A stretch of 64,000 bases of DNA from Micromonospora noduli (GTDB lineage Bacteria; Actinomycetota; Actinomycetes; Mycobacteriales; Micromonosporaceae), in contig NZ_PYAK01000003.1 of the NCBI RefSeq assembly GCF_003264365.1, positions 124,001 to 188,000 of the forward strand. Reading direction: 5' to 3'. Shown here in pieces: positions 27,428-37,070 of this stretch. Numbering within the stretch: position 1 is the stretch's first letter; every line of letters starts with the position of its first letter. A program made the translations under genes and the position numbers. The notes below the pieces were generated by a model. It made no database searches. It was not told the origin of the DNA and was given only the letters and a program-made list of their open reading frames with translations.

Positions 27428-29203
27428 TCAGAGCGCCGGGTAGGCGTTGCGCATGAGCTCCTGGAACTGGGCGGAGAACCAGGCACCGGAGATCGGTGCG
27501 TTGGCCAGCGCCCCGGACGGGTTGTTGCCGTTGCGGGCGTTGCCGCCGTACGTCGGGTCGCACATGCGGTCGAAGCCCTTGCCCTCGTTGTTCGGGATCT
27601 CCTTGCTGGAGCCGTCCGACTCACCCGGCGGCTTCACCCAGACGTAGGCGTCGATGCCCGTCGCCGGGTTGGCCCGCGGCCGCTCGCCGAGGCCGGCGCC
27701 GGCCTGGTTGCACCAGTTGCCGAGGTGGGCCCGGCGGTCGATGCGGCCGCCGTTGACGTACGTGTCGACGCTGGTCGTCGCGCCCGGACCGGTGGGCCGG
27801 GCGGAGCCGCCCCAGCCGTTACGGGAGGTGTCAATCAGCATGCCGATGTTGGAGTTGAAGCCGACCGAGACCAGCTGGTTGCGGAACGCCTGGGCGAAGG
27901 ACAACTCGTCGACGTAGAAGTTCCAGTCGACCCACTTGGACTGCCGCACCGACTGACCGTTGACGTTGTCGGTGACCTTGAAGTACGGCTCCTGCAGCGC
28001 CGAGTAGTTCGCGGTGTTGGTGATGAACCCGTGCACGTTGTTGACGGTGCTGCCGGAGGCGACCGCGGCGGTCTTCAGGATGTTGGAGGTCGGGACGAAG
28101 TTGGAGTCCCAGCCGAGCCAGCCGTGGTGGCCGGCGTCGATGTAGTTGTAGACGTTGCCGATCGCGCCCAGCTTGGCGAGGGCGTAGCCAACACCGTTGA
28201 CGTAGGCGCCGTTGGCCTTGACCGTGTCGCACATGACAGTGCCGCCGGCCTGATCGGACGTGTTGGTGACCAGGTTCGGCAGCGAGTCGATCTCGATGAT
28301 GTTGATGATCCGCAGGCTGCTGTACTTCGACTCACCCTGGATCGCGGCGATCGGGTCGATGTACTGGGCCTTGTACTTCGGCAGCTCGTCCGGGCCCAGC
28401 TCACCGTTGGAGGCGAGCGCGGAGCAGTCCCGGCCGGGCAGGTTGTAGATCACGAACTGGATGTAGCCGGCGCCCTGGCGCAGCGCCTCGTCCAGGTGCT
28501 GCCGCACCCCGAAGGCCCCGTTGGAGCTGCTGTCCGGCGTACCGTTGATCGCGGCGATCCGGTCCAGCCAGACGGCGGTGGGGTTGTTGGAGACCCGGCT
28601 TCCGCCGGCCTCGGCGTCCGCCTTGGCCTTCCACTCCGGGTTCACGTAGCCGCGCACCCCGACGTACGGGTTGTCGACCTTGGTGCCGGGCGGCGGCGTG
28701 GTGGGCGGCGGGTCGGTGGGCGGAGGCGTGGTGGGCGGCGGGTCGGTCGGCGGGGGCGTGGTCGGCGGGGTGGTGCCACCGTTGCAGACGACACCGTTCA
28801 GTGTGAACGAGGTCGGCTTCGGGTTGCTGCCGCTCCACGCGCCGTTGAAGCCGATGCTCGTCGACGCGCCGGTGGCCAGGGTGCCGTTGTAGGACAGGCT
28901 CCGGGCCGTGACCTGGCTGCCGGACTGGGTGAACGTGGCCGACCAGCCCTGCTGCACCCGCTGGCCGGAGTTGGGGAAGGTCCAGCCCAGCGTCCAGCCG
29001 TTCAGCGGGTCGCCGACGTTCTTGATGGTGACGCTCGCGGTGAAACCACCGGGCCATTCGTTGCTCGTGTACGCGATGTCGCACTGCGTCGCGGCCTGCG
29101 CCGCGGTAACCGGAATCGTTACGAGCCCACCGGCGACCAGGGCACCCGCGCCGGCGAGCGCGAGGGCCCGGCGTGGGCCGGATAGCCTTCTCCACACATT
29201 CAT
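27428..29203 (-). CDS. Secreted cellulase: CBM2 plus glycoside hydrolase family 6
   Basis: 591 aa from ATG 29203 with AAGGAG upstream. Signal peptide to about residue 37 (ends AAQA|ATQ), a CBM2 cellulose-binding module (about 38-138), a Pro/Thr repeat linker (about 139-172), and a GH6 catalytic domain. Diagnostic GH6 motifs are NLPGRDCSA, IEIDSLPNLVT (catalytic acid region), AGHHGWLGW and YVWVKPPGESDG. The length and insertions resemble exo-acting cellobiohydrolases. A CebR-type operator lies about 260 bp upstream, consistent with cellobiose-controlled expression. Confidence 0.95.
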   Translation of the reverse strand: MNVWRRLSGPRRALALAGAGALVAGGLVTIPVTAAQAATQCDIAYTSNEWPGGFTASVTIKNVGDPLNGWTLGWTFPNSGQRVQQGWSATFTQSGSQVTARSLSYNGTLATGASTSIGFNGAWSGSNPKPTSFTLNGVVCNGGTTPPTTPPPTDPPPTTPPPTDPPPTTPPPGTKVDNPYVGVRGYVNPEWKAKADAEAGGSRVSNNPTAVWLDRIAAINGTPDSSSNGAFGVRQHLDEALRQGAGYIQFVIYNLPGRDCSALASNGELGPDELPKYKAQYIDPIAAIQGESKYSSLRIINIIEIDSLPNLVTNTSDQAGGTVMCDTVKANGAYVNGVGYALAKLGAIGNVYNYIDAGHHGWLGWDSNFVPTSNILKTAAVASGSTVNNVHGFITNTANYSALQEPYFKVTDNVNGQSVRQSKWVDWNFYVDELSFAQAFRNQLVSVGFNSNIGMLIDTSRNGWGGSARPTGPGATTSVDTYVNGGRIDRRAHLGNWCNQAGAGLGERPRANPATGIDAYVWVKPPGESDGSSKEIPNNEGKGFDRMCDPTYGGNARNGNNPSGALANAPISGAWFSAQFQELMRNAYPAL

Positions 29204-29462
29204 GCCACTGATCTCCTTGGGCGAGACCGGGCCCGCGTACGGCCCGGCGGGACGGCCCGATGGGCGTCCTGCACGGACGGCCGTCGGCGCCACGGGATTC
29301 TTTGGGGGGCGCCCGACCCGGACGGGCGATGGTGGTGGTGGTGCCCGACCGATGCGTCGGCCGGTCGATCGGCGGCGGGTACGTCGCCCGGTGACCCGGG
29401 TGCCCTCGACTCCCCTGCCTGCACGGTATGGCTCTCTTGAACCGCGTTCGCCGATTCTTGCA

Positions 29463-29476
29463 TGGGAGCGCTTCCA
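29463..29476. promoter_or_regulatory. CebR-like operator
   Basis: TGGGAGCGCTTCCA matches the known Streptomyces CebR box TGGGAGCGCTCCCA at 13 of 14 positions; the palindrome extends to 18 bp with one mismatched pair (29461-29478). It lies in the upstream region of the cellulase gene. Confidence 0.75.
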
Positions 29477-29712
29477 TGGCAATGGCTCGATGCGTTGGCG
29501 GGGCCGTTTCGGACGATACCTCCGAGCGCGCCCGACTGACACGGGTGGTCCGGACCCGCCGCAACCCGATGGTCGGGCAGGTCGGGCGCAGGGGGCGCGG
29601 AACACCGTGCGGGACCCAGAAGGTCCCGTGACGCCCGAGACGACGCTGGGCGCGGCGAAAGCCGCGTAGCACCCCTTCGCCTCTTACTTGGATCAAAGGT
29701 AAAACGCGAATC

Positions 29713-29734
29713 TTTCACTTCATAAGTCGTGAAA
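29713..29734. promoter_or_regulatory. Inverted repeat in AT-rich promoter region
   Basis: TTTCAC (29713-29718) and GTGAAA (29729-29734) flank a 10-bp AT-rich spacer, about 70 bp upstream of the repeat-protein start. Operator candidate only. Confidence 0.35.
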
Positions 29735-29802
29735 CGGTCTAACGTCGGTCTTAGCTCGGTTGTCGCCGAGCTCAGGACAACAGGGATGGAGTGACGCAGG
29801 TC

Positions 29803-30930
29803 ATGGCTAAGAAGATGCTCGGGAAGGTCGTTGCGGGCGCCGCGCTCGGCGGCGCGTCGCTCCTGGTGTTCGCACCGGGGATCGCGTTCGCCGACGGCCA
29901 CGACGACGGCAAGGTCTACGCCAAGCCGCATGTCGTCAAGGCTGGCGACGAGGTCAAGCTCCTCGAGATCTGCCCGGATCGGCAGGAGCACGCGTACGTG
30001 TGGTCCAAGGTCACCGGCAAGGTCAAGCTCAAGCCGGCGCATGAAGACCGGGGCGAGGACCGCGAGTGGCGCGAGGAGGAGAACTCCTCCGACCACGACA
30101 AGGGCAAGGACGAGCACGGCAAGGACGACAACGGCAAGGACCACGAGGGCAAGGACGAGAACGGCAAGGACGAGCACGGCAAGGACGACAACGGCAAGGA
30201 CCACGAGGGCAAGGACGAGAACGGCAAGGGTGGCCAGGGTGGCGGCGCTGCCGCCGACGCCTATGGCGACGAGGGCAGCAAGGACTGGAAGGGCGAGGAG
30301 CACGGCCAGGACGCCGAAGAGGGCCGTGACAAGAAGGACTGGGACTCCAAGGACGAAGACAAGAAGGACTGGGAGTCCAAGGACGAGCACGGCTCCGAGT
30401 ACGGCTCGGACGAGCGCGGCAGCTACGGCAAGGACGAGCACGACTCCGAGTACGGCTCGGACAAGGGCTGGGAGTCCAAGGACGAGCACGGCTCCGAGTA
30501 CGGCTCGGACGAGCGCGGCGGCTACGGCAAGGACGAGCGCGGCTCGGACGAGCGTGACGGTTACGGCAAGGACGAGCGCGGCTCGGACGAGCGTGACGGT
30601 TACGGCAAGGACGAGCGCGGCTCGGACGAGCGTGACCGGGACGAGCGTGGCTCGGACGAGCGTGGCCGGCACGAGGAGCGCGAGTTTGTCTACTACGGCG
30701 AAGCCAAGGTCGACAAGGACGCCAAGCCGGGTCGCTACGAGCTCAAGGGCTCCTGCGGCGAGGGCGAGCTCGTCGTGCTGCCGCACGGCGGTGTCGACGG
30801 CGGTGACGGCGGGGTCAGCACCGGTACCGACCGGGGTCTGGCCACCGGCGGGGCGGGCCTGCTCGGCGCTGCCGCGCTGGGCGGGATCGTGCTGATGCGT
30901 CGTCGGCGGACCGATGGTTCGCTCGTCTGA
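29803..30930 (+). CDS. Repetitive charged surface protein with sorting-like C-terminus
   Basis: About 375 aa from ATG 29803; GTG 29791 is an alternative. The signal peptide ends near AFA|DG (residue about 31). A short domain around residues 35-80 (KPHVVKAGDEVKLLEICP) resembles an extracellular Ig-like fold. The middle of the protein, about 200 residues, is made of Lys/Asp/Glu/Gly/Ser/His repeats. A second piece of the ordered domain follows (YYGEAKVDKDAKPGRYELKG). The C-terminus has a Gly-rich stretch with LATGG, a hydrophobic span and RRRR, like a sortase substrate but without LPXTG. The sortase gene overlaps it by 17 nt. Confidence 0.85.
   Translation: MAKKMLGKVVAGAALGGASLLVFAPGIAFADGHDDGKVYAKPHVVKAGDEVKLLEICPDRQEHAYVWSKVTGKVKLKPAHEDRGEDREWREEENSSDHDKGKDEHGKDDNGKDHEGKDENGKDEHGKDDNGKDHEGKDENGKGGQGGGAAADAYGDEGSKDWKGEEHGQDAEEGRDKKDWDSKDEDKKDWESKDEHGSEYGSDERGSYGKDEHDSEYGSDKGWESKDEHGSEYGSDERGGYGKDERGSDERDGYGKDERGSDERDGYGKDERGSDERDRDERGSDERGRHEEREFVYYGEAKVDKDAKPGRYELKGSCGEGELVVLPHGGVDGGDGGVSTGTDRGLATGGAGLLGAAALGGIVLMRRRRTDGSLV
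30103..30229 (+). repeat. Perfect 60-bp tandem duplication in surface-protein gene
   Basis: Bases 30103-30169 recur identically 60 bp downstream (30163-30229), encoding a repeated 20-residue Lys/Asp/Glu/His/Gly block. Exact identity indicates recent expansion. Confidence 0.92.
30532..30648 (+). repeat. 39-bp tandem repeats in surface-protein gene
   Basis: Two exact 39-bp units (30532-30570, 30571-30609) and a partial third encode DERGSDERDGYGK. Confidence 0.9.
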
Positions 30931-31627
30931 CGTGACGGCGACACCGGCCGGCGGCCGCCACGGGAAACCGTGGCGTGCCGCCGGCACGGCCGTCGTCGTT
31001 ACCATGGCCATGATCGGTGCCGGCATGATCGGCGCTTCCCTGAAGACCACGCCCACTCCGCGACCGCCGCAGCCGCTGGCCCAGGCCGGCCCCGAGGCGA
31101 CCGGGCCCGCGAGCACCGCCGACGATGCCTCGCTCGACGGACAGGCGGTCGGTCAGGGGGCGGCCGGGTTGGCCCGTTCAGCACCGACCAGCATCGACAT
31201 CCCCCGGATCGGCGTCGACGCGACGATCATGTCGTTGGGCACCAACCCGGACGGCACCGTCCAGGTCCCTCCGCTGGACAAGGCCGACCAGGCCGGGTGG
31301 TACGAGCCTGGTGCGAGCCCCGGCGAGACGGGTAACGCGGTCATCGTCGGGCACGTGGACTCGGCGGTGCTCGGTCCGGCCGTCTTCTTCGACCTCGGCG
31401 CTCTCACCCCCGGCGACACCGTCACCGTGCGCCGCGCCGACGGAGTGCCGGCCACCTTCACTGTCGACTCGGTGAAGTCGTACCCGAAGACGGCCTTCCC
31501 CACCGAGTTGGTGTACGGACCGAGTGACCGGCCCAGCCTGCGGGTGGTCACCTGCGGTGGTCAGTTCGACCAGGCCGCGAAGAGCTACCCGGACAACATC
31601 GTCGTCTTCGCCACCCTGGCGGCGTGA
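30914..31627 (+). CDS. Class E/F-type sortase
   Basis: 237 aa. N-terminal membrane anchor at residues about 22-42, a Pro/Ala-rich stalk, then the sortase barrel (about 90-237). Catalytic His is in VIVGHVDSA and catalytic Cys in RVVTCGGQF. The SYPDNIVVFATLAA ending is typical of actinobacterial class F. It overlaps the repeat-protein gene by 17 nt at ATG 30914; an in-frame GTG at 30932 just after that gene's stop is another start. The overlap makes the upstream protein its likely substrate. Confidence 0.92.
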   Translation: MVRSSDVTATPAGGRHGKPWRAAGTAVVVTMAMIGAGMIGASLKTTPTPRPPQPLAQAGPEATGPASTADDASLDGQAVGQGAAGLARSAPTSIDIPRIGVDATIMSLGTNPDGTVQVPPLDKADQAGWYEPGASPGETGNAVIVGHVDSAVLGPAVFFDLGALTPGDTVTVRRADGVPATFTVDSVKSYPKTAFPTELVYGPSDRPSLRVVTCGGQFDQAAKSYPDNIVVFATLAA

Positions 31628-31642
31628 CCTACGACGAACGAA

Positions 31643-31686
31643 ACGCGGTCCGGCCGGTCGGGTCACCCCGACCGGCCGGACCGCGT
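31643..31686. terminator. Strong bidirectional terminator hairpin
   Basis: 20-bp perfect stem (arms 31643-31662 and 31667-31686) with a 4-nt loop, between the convergent sortase and glutamate dehydrogenase genes. Confidence 0.85.
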
Positions 31687-31699
31687 CCGGTGACCTGAC

Positions 31700-34600
31700 T
31701 CAGGCGGCCGCGGAGGTCCGTACCAGGGTGCGGATCTGGCGCAGCAGCACCGACAGGGCGGCGAGGTCCGCCCGCGACTCGTCGAACTCACCCATCGCCC
31801 GCCGGGCCCGGTGGATCGAGGTGGCGTTCGACTGCTCCCACTGCTGCACCCGCTCGTGCGGCGGCAGGTCGCCCGGGGTGGAGTCGAGTACCTCCGCGGT
31901 GAGCGCGGCCAGCGCGGCGTACAGGTCGTAACGCAGCGCCATCCGGGCCAACGTCTGCCAGCGGTCCTCCCGCGGCAGCAGGGAGATCTTCGACAGCAGC
32001 GAGTCCACCCGGAACAGGTCCGACAGCACGAAGTAGACCGAGGCCACCTCGCTGACGTCCCGCCCACTGGCGTTCGCGGTCTCCACCACGTCCATCAGAC
32101 CGAAGCTGTACATCAGCCGGGTGGCCCGCTCCGCAAGCTCGCGGGGTAGCCCACGCTCGGTCATCGAGTCCATGTGCGCGGCGAGGCCCTGGCGCTCGTT
32201 GCCGTAGAACAGCTCTTCAAGCCCCGGCAGCAGCCGGGTGACCCCGTCGCGCAGCCGGGCGATCTCGGCCGGCACGTCGATCGGCGAACGCCGGTTGGAG
32301 ACCAGCCACCGCACGGCCCGGTCGAGCAGCCGGCGGGTGTCCAGGTAGACGCTGGTCTGCAGCTCCGGCGCGACCTTGTTGTCCAGCGCCTCGACCGCGT
32401 CCCACAGGTCACGCAGGCCGAACACCTCGCTGACCACCACGTACGCCCGGATCACGTCGGCCGCGCTGGCCGCCGTCTCCTCGACCACCCGGAAGATGAA
32501 CGAGATGCCGCCCCGGTTGATCGCCTCGTTGACCAGCACGGTGGTGACGATGTCCCGGCGCAGCCGGTGCCGACCCATCCGGTCGGCGAACCGCTCGCGC
32601 ATCGGCGTCGGGAAGTAGTTGACCAGGACGTCGGTCGTCCACTCCTCGTCGGCCAACCCCTCGGTGAGGATCTCCCGCTCCAGGACGATCTTCACGTACG
32701 CGAGCAGCACGGCGAACTCCGGTGCGGTCAGCCCGGACTCGCTGCGGACCGCCAACTCCTCGTCCGGAGGCAGCGCCTCCAACGCCCGGTCCAACCCGCC
32801 CGACCGCTCCAACTCGTTGATCATCCGGCGGTGCACCGGCAGCAGCGAGGCGGCCTGGGCCTGGGCGTTGTTGATCGCCCGAGCCTGGTCGTAGTTGTCC
32901 CGCAGCACCAGCTCCGCGACCTCGTCGGTCATCCCGGCCAGCAGCTCGTCCCGCTCGGCCGTGGTCAACTCGCCGTCGGCCACCGCCGTGTTGAGCAGGA
33001 TCTTGATGTTCACCTCGTGGTCGGAGGTGTCCACCCCGGCCGCGTTGTCGATGAAGTCCGTGTAGATCCGGCCACCGGTCAACGCGTACTCGATCCGGCC
33101 GAGCTGGGTCCAGCCGAGGTTGCCGCCCTCGCCCGCCACCCGGCAGCGCAGGTTGCGCCCGTCCACCCGGATCGCGTCGTTGGACTTGTCGCCCACCTCG
33201 GCGTTGGTCTGGGTGGAGGCCTTGACGTAGGTGCCGATGCCACCGTTCCAGAACAGGTCAACCGGGGCGGTGACGATCGCCTTCATCAGGTCCTGCGGCG
33301 ACAACTGCGTGACGTCGTCGTCCAGGCCGATCGCCGCCCGGACCTGCGGCGTGATCGGGATGGACTTCGCGGTACGCGGGAAGATGCCGCCACCTGCCGA
33401 GATCAGCTCCGGGTTGTAGTCCTCCCAGGAGGAACGGGGCAGGTCGAACAGCCGTCGACGCTCCGTGTACGAGGTGGCGGCGTCCGGCTCCGGGTCGAGG
33501 AAGATGTGCCGGTGGTCGAAGGCGGCCACCAGCCGGATGTGCTCGGAGAGCAGCATTCCGTTGCCGAACACGTCGCCGGACATGTCGCCGACGCCGACCA
33601 CTGTGAAGTCCTGGGTCTGGGTGTCCAGGCCCAACTCACGGAAGTGCCGCTTGACCGACTCCCAGGCGCCCCGGGCGGTGATGCCCATCTTCTTGTGGTC
33701 GTAGCCGGCGGATCCGCCGGACGCGAACGCGTCGCCCATCCAGAAGTTGTGGTTCTTGGAGATCTCGTTGGCGATGTCGGAGAACGTCGCGGTGCCCTTG
33801 TCGGCCGCCACGACCAGGTACGGATCGTCGCCGTCGTGCCGGACCACGTCCTCGGGCGGCACGATCTGCCCGCTGACAATGTTGTCGGTGACGTCCAGCA
33901 TCGCGCCGACGAACTCCTGGTAGCAGGCGACCGCCTCGTCCCGGTCACCCGGCTTCTGCTTCAACACGAAGCCGCCCTTGGCGCCGACCGGCACGATCAC
34001 GGTGTTCTTCACCATCTGCGCCTTGACCAGGCCCAGCACCTCGGTACGGAAGTCCTCCCGACGGTCGGACCACCGCAACCCGCCCCGGGCCACCGGCCCG
34101 AACCGCAGGTGCACACCCTCGAAGCGCGGCGAGTAGACGAAGATCTCGAACTTCGGTCGCGGCGCGGGCAGGTCCGGGATGGCCTGCGGGTCGAGCTTGA
34201 ACGCCACGTACGCCTTCGGCCGCCCGTCGGCGCGCTTCTGGTAGAAGCTGGTCCGCAGGGTCGCCTCGATCAGCGTCAGGTACGAGCGCAGGATCCGGTC
34301 CTGGTCGAGGCTCGCCACGTCGTCCAGCGCGCCCCGGATCGTCTCCACCAGCTCACCGCTGCGCTGCTGCCGCTGCTCGGTGCTCAACTCGCCCGGCGCG
34401 AACCGGGTCTCGAAGAGCTCCACCAGCAACGCGGCGAGCTTCGGGTACGCGATGAAGGTCTGCTCCATGTAGTCCTGCGAGAAGACCGTGCCGGCCTGCC
34501 GCAGGTACTTCGCGTACGCCCGCAGCACCACCACCTGCCGCCAGGTCAGCCCGCCGCGCAGCACCAGCTCGTTGAACCGGTCCACCTCGGCCTCGCCGCG

Positions 34601-36781
34601 CCAGGCAGCCGCGAAGGCGTTCTCCACGTGCGGGCGCACCTCGGCCAGCTCGTGATGCCCCTCGGGCAGCATGAGGCCGAAGTCGTACAGGTAGACCCGA
34701 CCGTCGATCCGGTCCACCTCGTACGGGTGCTCGTCGACCACCCGTACGCCGAGCGAGTGCAGCACCGGCAGCACGGCGGAGAGCATCATCGGTTCGCCGT
34801 ACCGGTAGACCTTGAACCGGACGTCCATCGCCTCGGCCAGGTCGGCTCCCGGTACCCGGGTGCCCGGCCGGGGCGCCAACTGCTTGCGGAACAGGTGCAT
34901 CTCCAGCTGGCCGGGCTCCTCCAGCAGCTCCAGCTTCGCCAGGTCCTTCATCGCCTCGTACGGCGTGTGCCCGTCCTTGTAGCCCTCCGGGAACGCGTCG
35001 GCGTACCGGGTGAACAGGTGCTTGGCCTGCTCGTCGCCGAGCTTGCGCTCCAGCACCAACCGGTAGTCGTCGTCCCAGAGCCGGGTGGCGTCGGCCAACT
35101 CCTCGGCGAGCAGGTCGGCGTCGATGTCGCCGGGTGGCCGCGTCGGGTCGGTACGGACGATGAAGTGCACCCGAGCCAGCATCGACTCGGTGACCCGGGT
35201 GGTGTAGTCCACCCCGACACCGTTCAGCTCACGCAGCAGGATGTCCTGCATGCGCAGCCGGTTCTGGGTGGTGAACCGGTCCCGGGGCAGGTAGATCAGG
35301 CAGGAGATGAACCGCCCGTACGCGTCCCGCCGCAGGAAGACCCGCAGCTGCCGGCGGCCGGCCATCCGCAGCACGCCGACCACCGCGTGGTACAGGTCGT
35401 CGGTCTTGATCTGGAACAGCTCGTCGCGCGGGTAGGTCTCCAGGATCTGGATCAGATCCTTGCCCGAGTGGCTGCGCTGGCTCAGGCCGGAGCGGTCCAG
35501 CACCTCGGCCACCTTGCGGCGTACCACCGGCAGCTCGCGGACGCTGGTCCGGTAGGCGGCGGTCGAGAACAGGCCGAGGAAGCGACGCTCACCAATCACG
35601 TCACCGTCGGAGTTGAAGATCTTGAAGCCGATGTAGTCCAGGTACGCCGAGCGGTGCACGGTGGCACGCGAGTTGGCCTTGGTGATGATCAACAGGCGCT
35701 TCTCCAGCACCTTCTCGTGCGCCTCTGGCGTCATCGAGGCCAGCGACCGCGCGTCCGGCGAATCGGAGCGCAGAATGCCCAGACCGGTGCCGAGCACCGC
35801 CTCCAACGCCTTGCCGTCGACCGGGTCGGCGGCGTCGCCGCCGTCGGCGTCCACCAACCGGTACTCGCGGTAACCGAGGAAGGTGAAGTGGTCCTGGGCG
35901 AGCCACCGCAGCAGCTCCACCGAGTCGGTGATGTCCTTTTCCGGCACCGGTGGGCGGTTGTCGGAGGTACGGGCGGACGCCAGCTCGTCGGCGAGCGCGA
36001 GGGCACGCTGACGCATCTTCGGCCAGTCCTCCACCGCCTCCCGCACGTCGGTGAGCACCCGCTGCAACTCACGGCGCAACCGGTCCCGTTCGGCCGCGTC
36101 CCGGACCGGGTCGATCTCGATCCGCATCCAGCTCTCGATGATGTCGCCGGCGATCGCGTCGTCCGGTTCCACATCCGCGGAGACCTCGGTGAGCCGACCC
36201 AGCGGCTCCCGCCGCACCACCACCAGCGGGTGCACCAGCAGGTGCACGTCGAGGTGGTACGAGTTGAGCAGCGCCGTCACCGAGTCGACCAGGAACGGCA
36301 TGTCGTCCGTGACGATCTCGACGACCGTGTGGTGCTGGTCCGCGTGCGGTTCGTGGATTCGCAGCTTCAACTCGCCCGGCACCCGCTGCTGGGCGAGATC
36401 CCGGTGTGCCCGGGCCGCGTCGAGCATCTCTTCCGCCGTGAAGCCGACCAGCTCCTCGTCCGGTGCGAACCGCCAGAAACGGCCGACAAGTGTCGCCGCG
36501 TCGTGGTCGTCCCCCGCGAGCGCGACGGCCTGGGCCACCAGGCGCTCCGCGTTGGGGACGGGTTCGTCGAGCTCGGCGTCCTCCACGTCGTCGGCCAGCG
36601 CCTCGGCTGGCAGACCCAGATCGTAGATGGTGTCGATGCTCGACCCGGTCAGCCCGGTGACTCCCGTGTCGAGTCGGCCGTAGCCGTCCCCGTCGGTCGC
36701 CGAATCGAAGCTGTCATCGTCCCGGCCGGAGTCATCCTGCCGGAGGTCGGGTTCCGGTTTGATCGCCGGACGCCGGTCCAT
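31700..36781 (-). CDS. gdh: Giant NAD-specific glutamate dehydrogenase
   Basis: 1693 aa from ATG 36781 (GGGGAG 8 nt upstream). It belongs to the approximately 180-kDa bacterial NAD-GDH family, which oxidises glutamate to 2-oxoglutarate and ammonium. The N-terminal half has ACT-like regulatory segments (for example VTDDMPFLVDSVTALLNSYH). The catalytic part includes FGPVARGGLRWSDRREDFRTE and VIVPVGAKGGFVLK with the active-site lysine. The nucleotide-binding region has VGVGDMSGDVFGNGMLLSEH. The length matches the family. It is a single gene between convergent and divergent neighbours. Confidence 0.97.
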   Translation of the reverse strand: MDRRPAIKPEPDLRQDDSGRDDDSFDSATDGDGYGRLDTGVTGLTGSSIDTIYDLGLPAEALADDVEDAELDEPVPNAERLVAQAVALAGDDHDAATLVGRFWRFAPDEELVGFTAEEMLDAARAHRDLAQQRVPGELKLRIHEPHADQHHTVVEIVTDDMPFLVDSVTALLNSYHLDVHLLVHPLVVVRREPLGRLTEVSADVEPDDAIAGDIIESWMRIEIDPVRDAAERDRLRRELQRVLTDVREAVEDWPKMRQRALALADELASARTSDNRPPVPEKDITDSVELLRWLAQDHFTFLGYREYRLVDADGGDAADPVDGKALEAVLGTGLGILRSDSPDARSLASMTPEAHEKVLEKRLLIITKANSRATVHRSAYLDYIGFKIFNSDGDVIGERRFLGLFSTAAYRTSVRELPVVRRKVAEVLDRSGLSQRSHSGKDLIQILETYPRDELFQIKTDDLYHAVVGVLRMAGRRQLRVFLRRDAYGRFISCLIYLPRDRFTTQNRLRMQDILLRELNGVGVDYTTRVTESMLARVHFIVRTDPTRPPGDIDADLLAEELADATRLWDDDYRLVLERKLGDEQAKHLFTRYADAFPEGYKDGHTPYEAMKDLAKLELLEEPGQLEMHLFRKQLAPRPGTRVPGADLAEAMDVRFKVYRYGEPMMLSAVLPVLHSLGVRVVDEHPYEVDRIDGRVYLYDFGLMLPEGHHELAEVRPHVENAFAAAWRGEAEVDRFNELVLRGGLTWRQVVVLRAYAKYLRQAGTVFSQDYMEQTFIAYPKLAALLVELFETRFAPGELSTEQRQQRSGELVETIRGALDDVASLDQDRILRSYLTLIEATLRTSFYQKRADGRPKAYVAFKLDPQAIPDLPAPRPKFEIFVYSPRFEGVHLRFGPVARGGLRWSDRREDFRTEVLGLVKAQMVKNTVIVPVGAKGGFVLKQKPGDRDEAVACYQEFVGAMLDVTDNIVSGQIVPPEDVVRHDGDDPYLVVAADKGTATFSDIANEISKNHNFWMGDAFASGGSAGYDHKKMGITARGAWESVKRHFRELGLDTQTQDFTVVGVGDMSGDVFGNGMLLSEHIRLVAAFDHRHIFLDPEPDAATSYTERRRLFDLPRSSWEDYNPELISAGGGIFPRTAKSIPITPQVRAAIGLDDDVTQLSPQDLMKAIVTAPVDLFWNGGIGTYVKASTQTNAEVGDKSNDAIRVDGRNLRCRVAGEGGNLGWTQLGRIEYALTGGRIYTDFIDNAAGVDTSDHEVNIKILLNTAVADGELTTAERDELLAGMTDEVAELVLRDNYDQARAINNAQAQAASLLPVHRRMINELERSGGLDRALEALPPDEELAVRSESGLTAPEFAVLLAYVKIVLEREILTEGLADEEWTTDVLVNYFPTPMRERFADRMGRHRLRRDIVTTVLVNEAINRGGISFIFRVVEETAASAADVIRAYVVVSEVFGLRDLWDAVEALDNKVAPELQTSVYLDTRRLLDRAVRWLVSNRRSPIDVPAEIARLRDGVTRLLPGLEELFYGNERQGLAAHMDSMTERGLPRELAERATRLMYSFGLMDVVETANASGRDVSEVASVYFVLSDLFRVDSLLSKISLLPREDRWQTLARMALRYDLYAALAALTAEVLDSTPGDLPPHERVQQWEQSNATSIHRARRAMGEFDESRADLAALSVLLRQIRTLVRTSAAA

Positions 36782-37070
36782 CGGTGCCACTCCCCTCGAC
36801 CCACCGCGTTGTGGGTCACTCTGCCGCCCAGCCTAGGCCCTGCCGCTCTGCGCCTTCGTCGGCGGACCACTGGCCAGACGTCCGGATCGGGACTTTGTCC
36901 TTTCACCCGTTGCGGGTCCGAGGTTGGCCGGCTGCGGGATACCCCGCCACGCGATGTTCATCACACGGGCGCGGCCCGTCTTTGAGCGCGGCCGAGCGCC
37001 TGGGGGACGTTGGGGACGGCGTTCCCGTACTACCGTGCGAGGGCAGTCCGAGATCGGAAGGACCAGCTTC

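Larger units (their letters stand above)
29204..29802. other. Divergent regulatory region, no gene seen
   Basis: About 600 bp between the divergent cellulase and repeat-protein genes. Open frames here have no family-like content. It holds the CebR-like box at 29463, and from about 29685 an AT-richer stretch with an inverted repeat that probably carries the promoter of the repeat-protein gene. Confidence 0.6.

Noticed and set aside
32174..36985. 1603-codon open frame on the plus strand opposite the glutamate dehydrogenase
   Set aside because: A shadow caused by codon-position GC bias; its translation is Val/Arg/Asp/Gly-rich with no domain, while the minus-strand protein is a clear family member.
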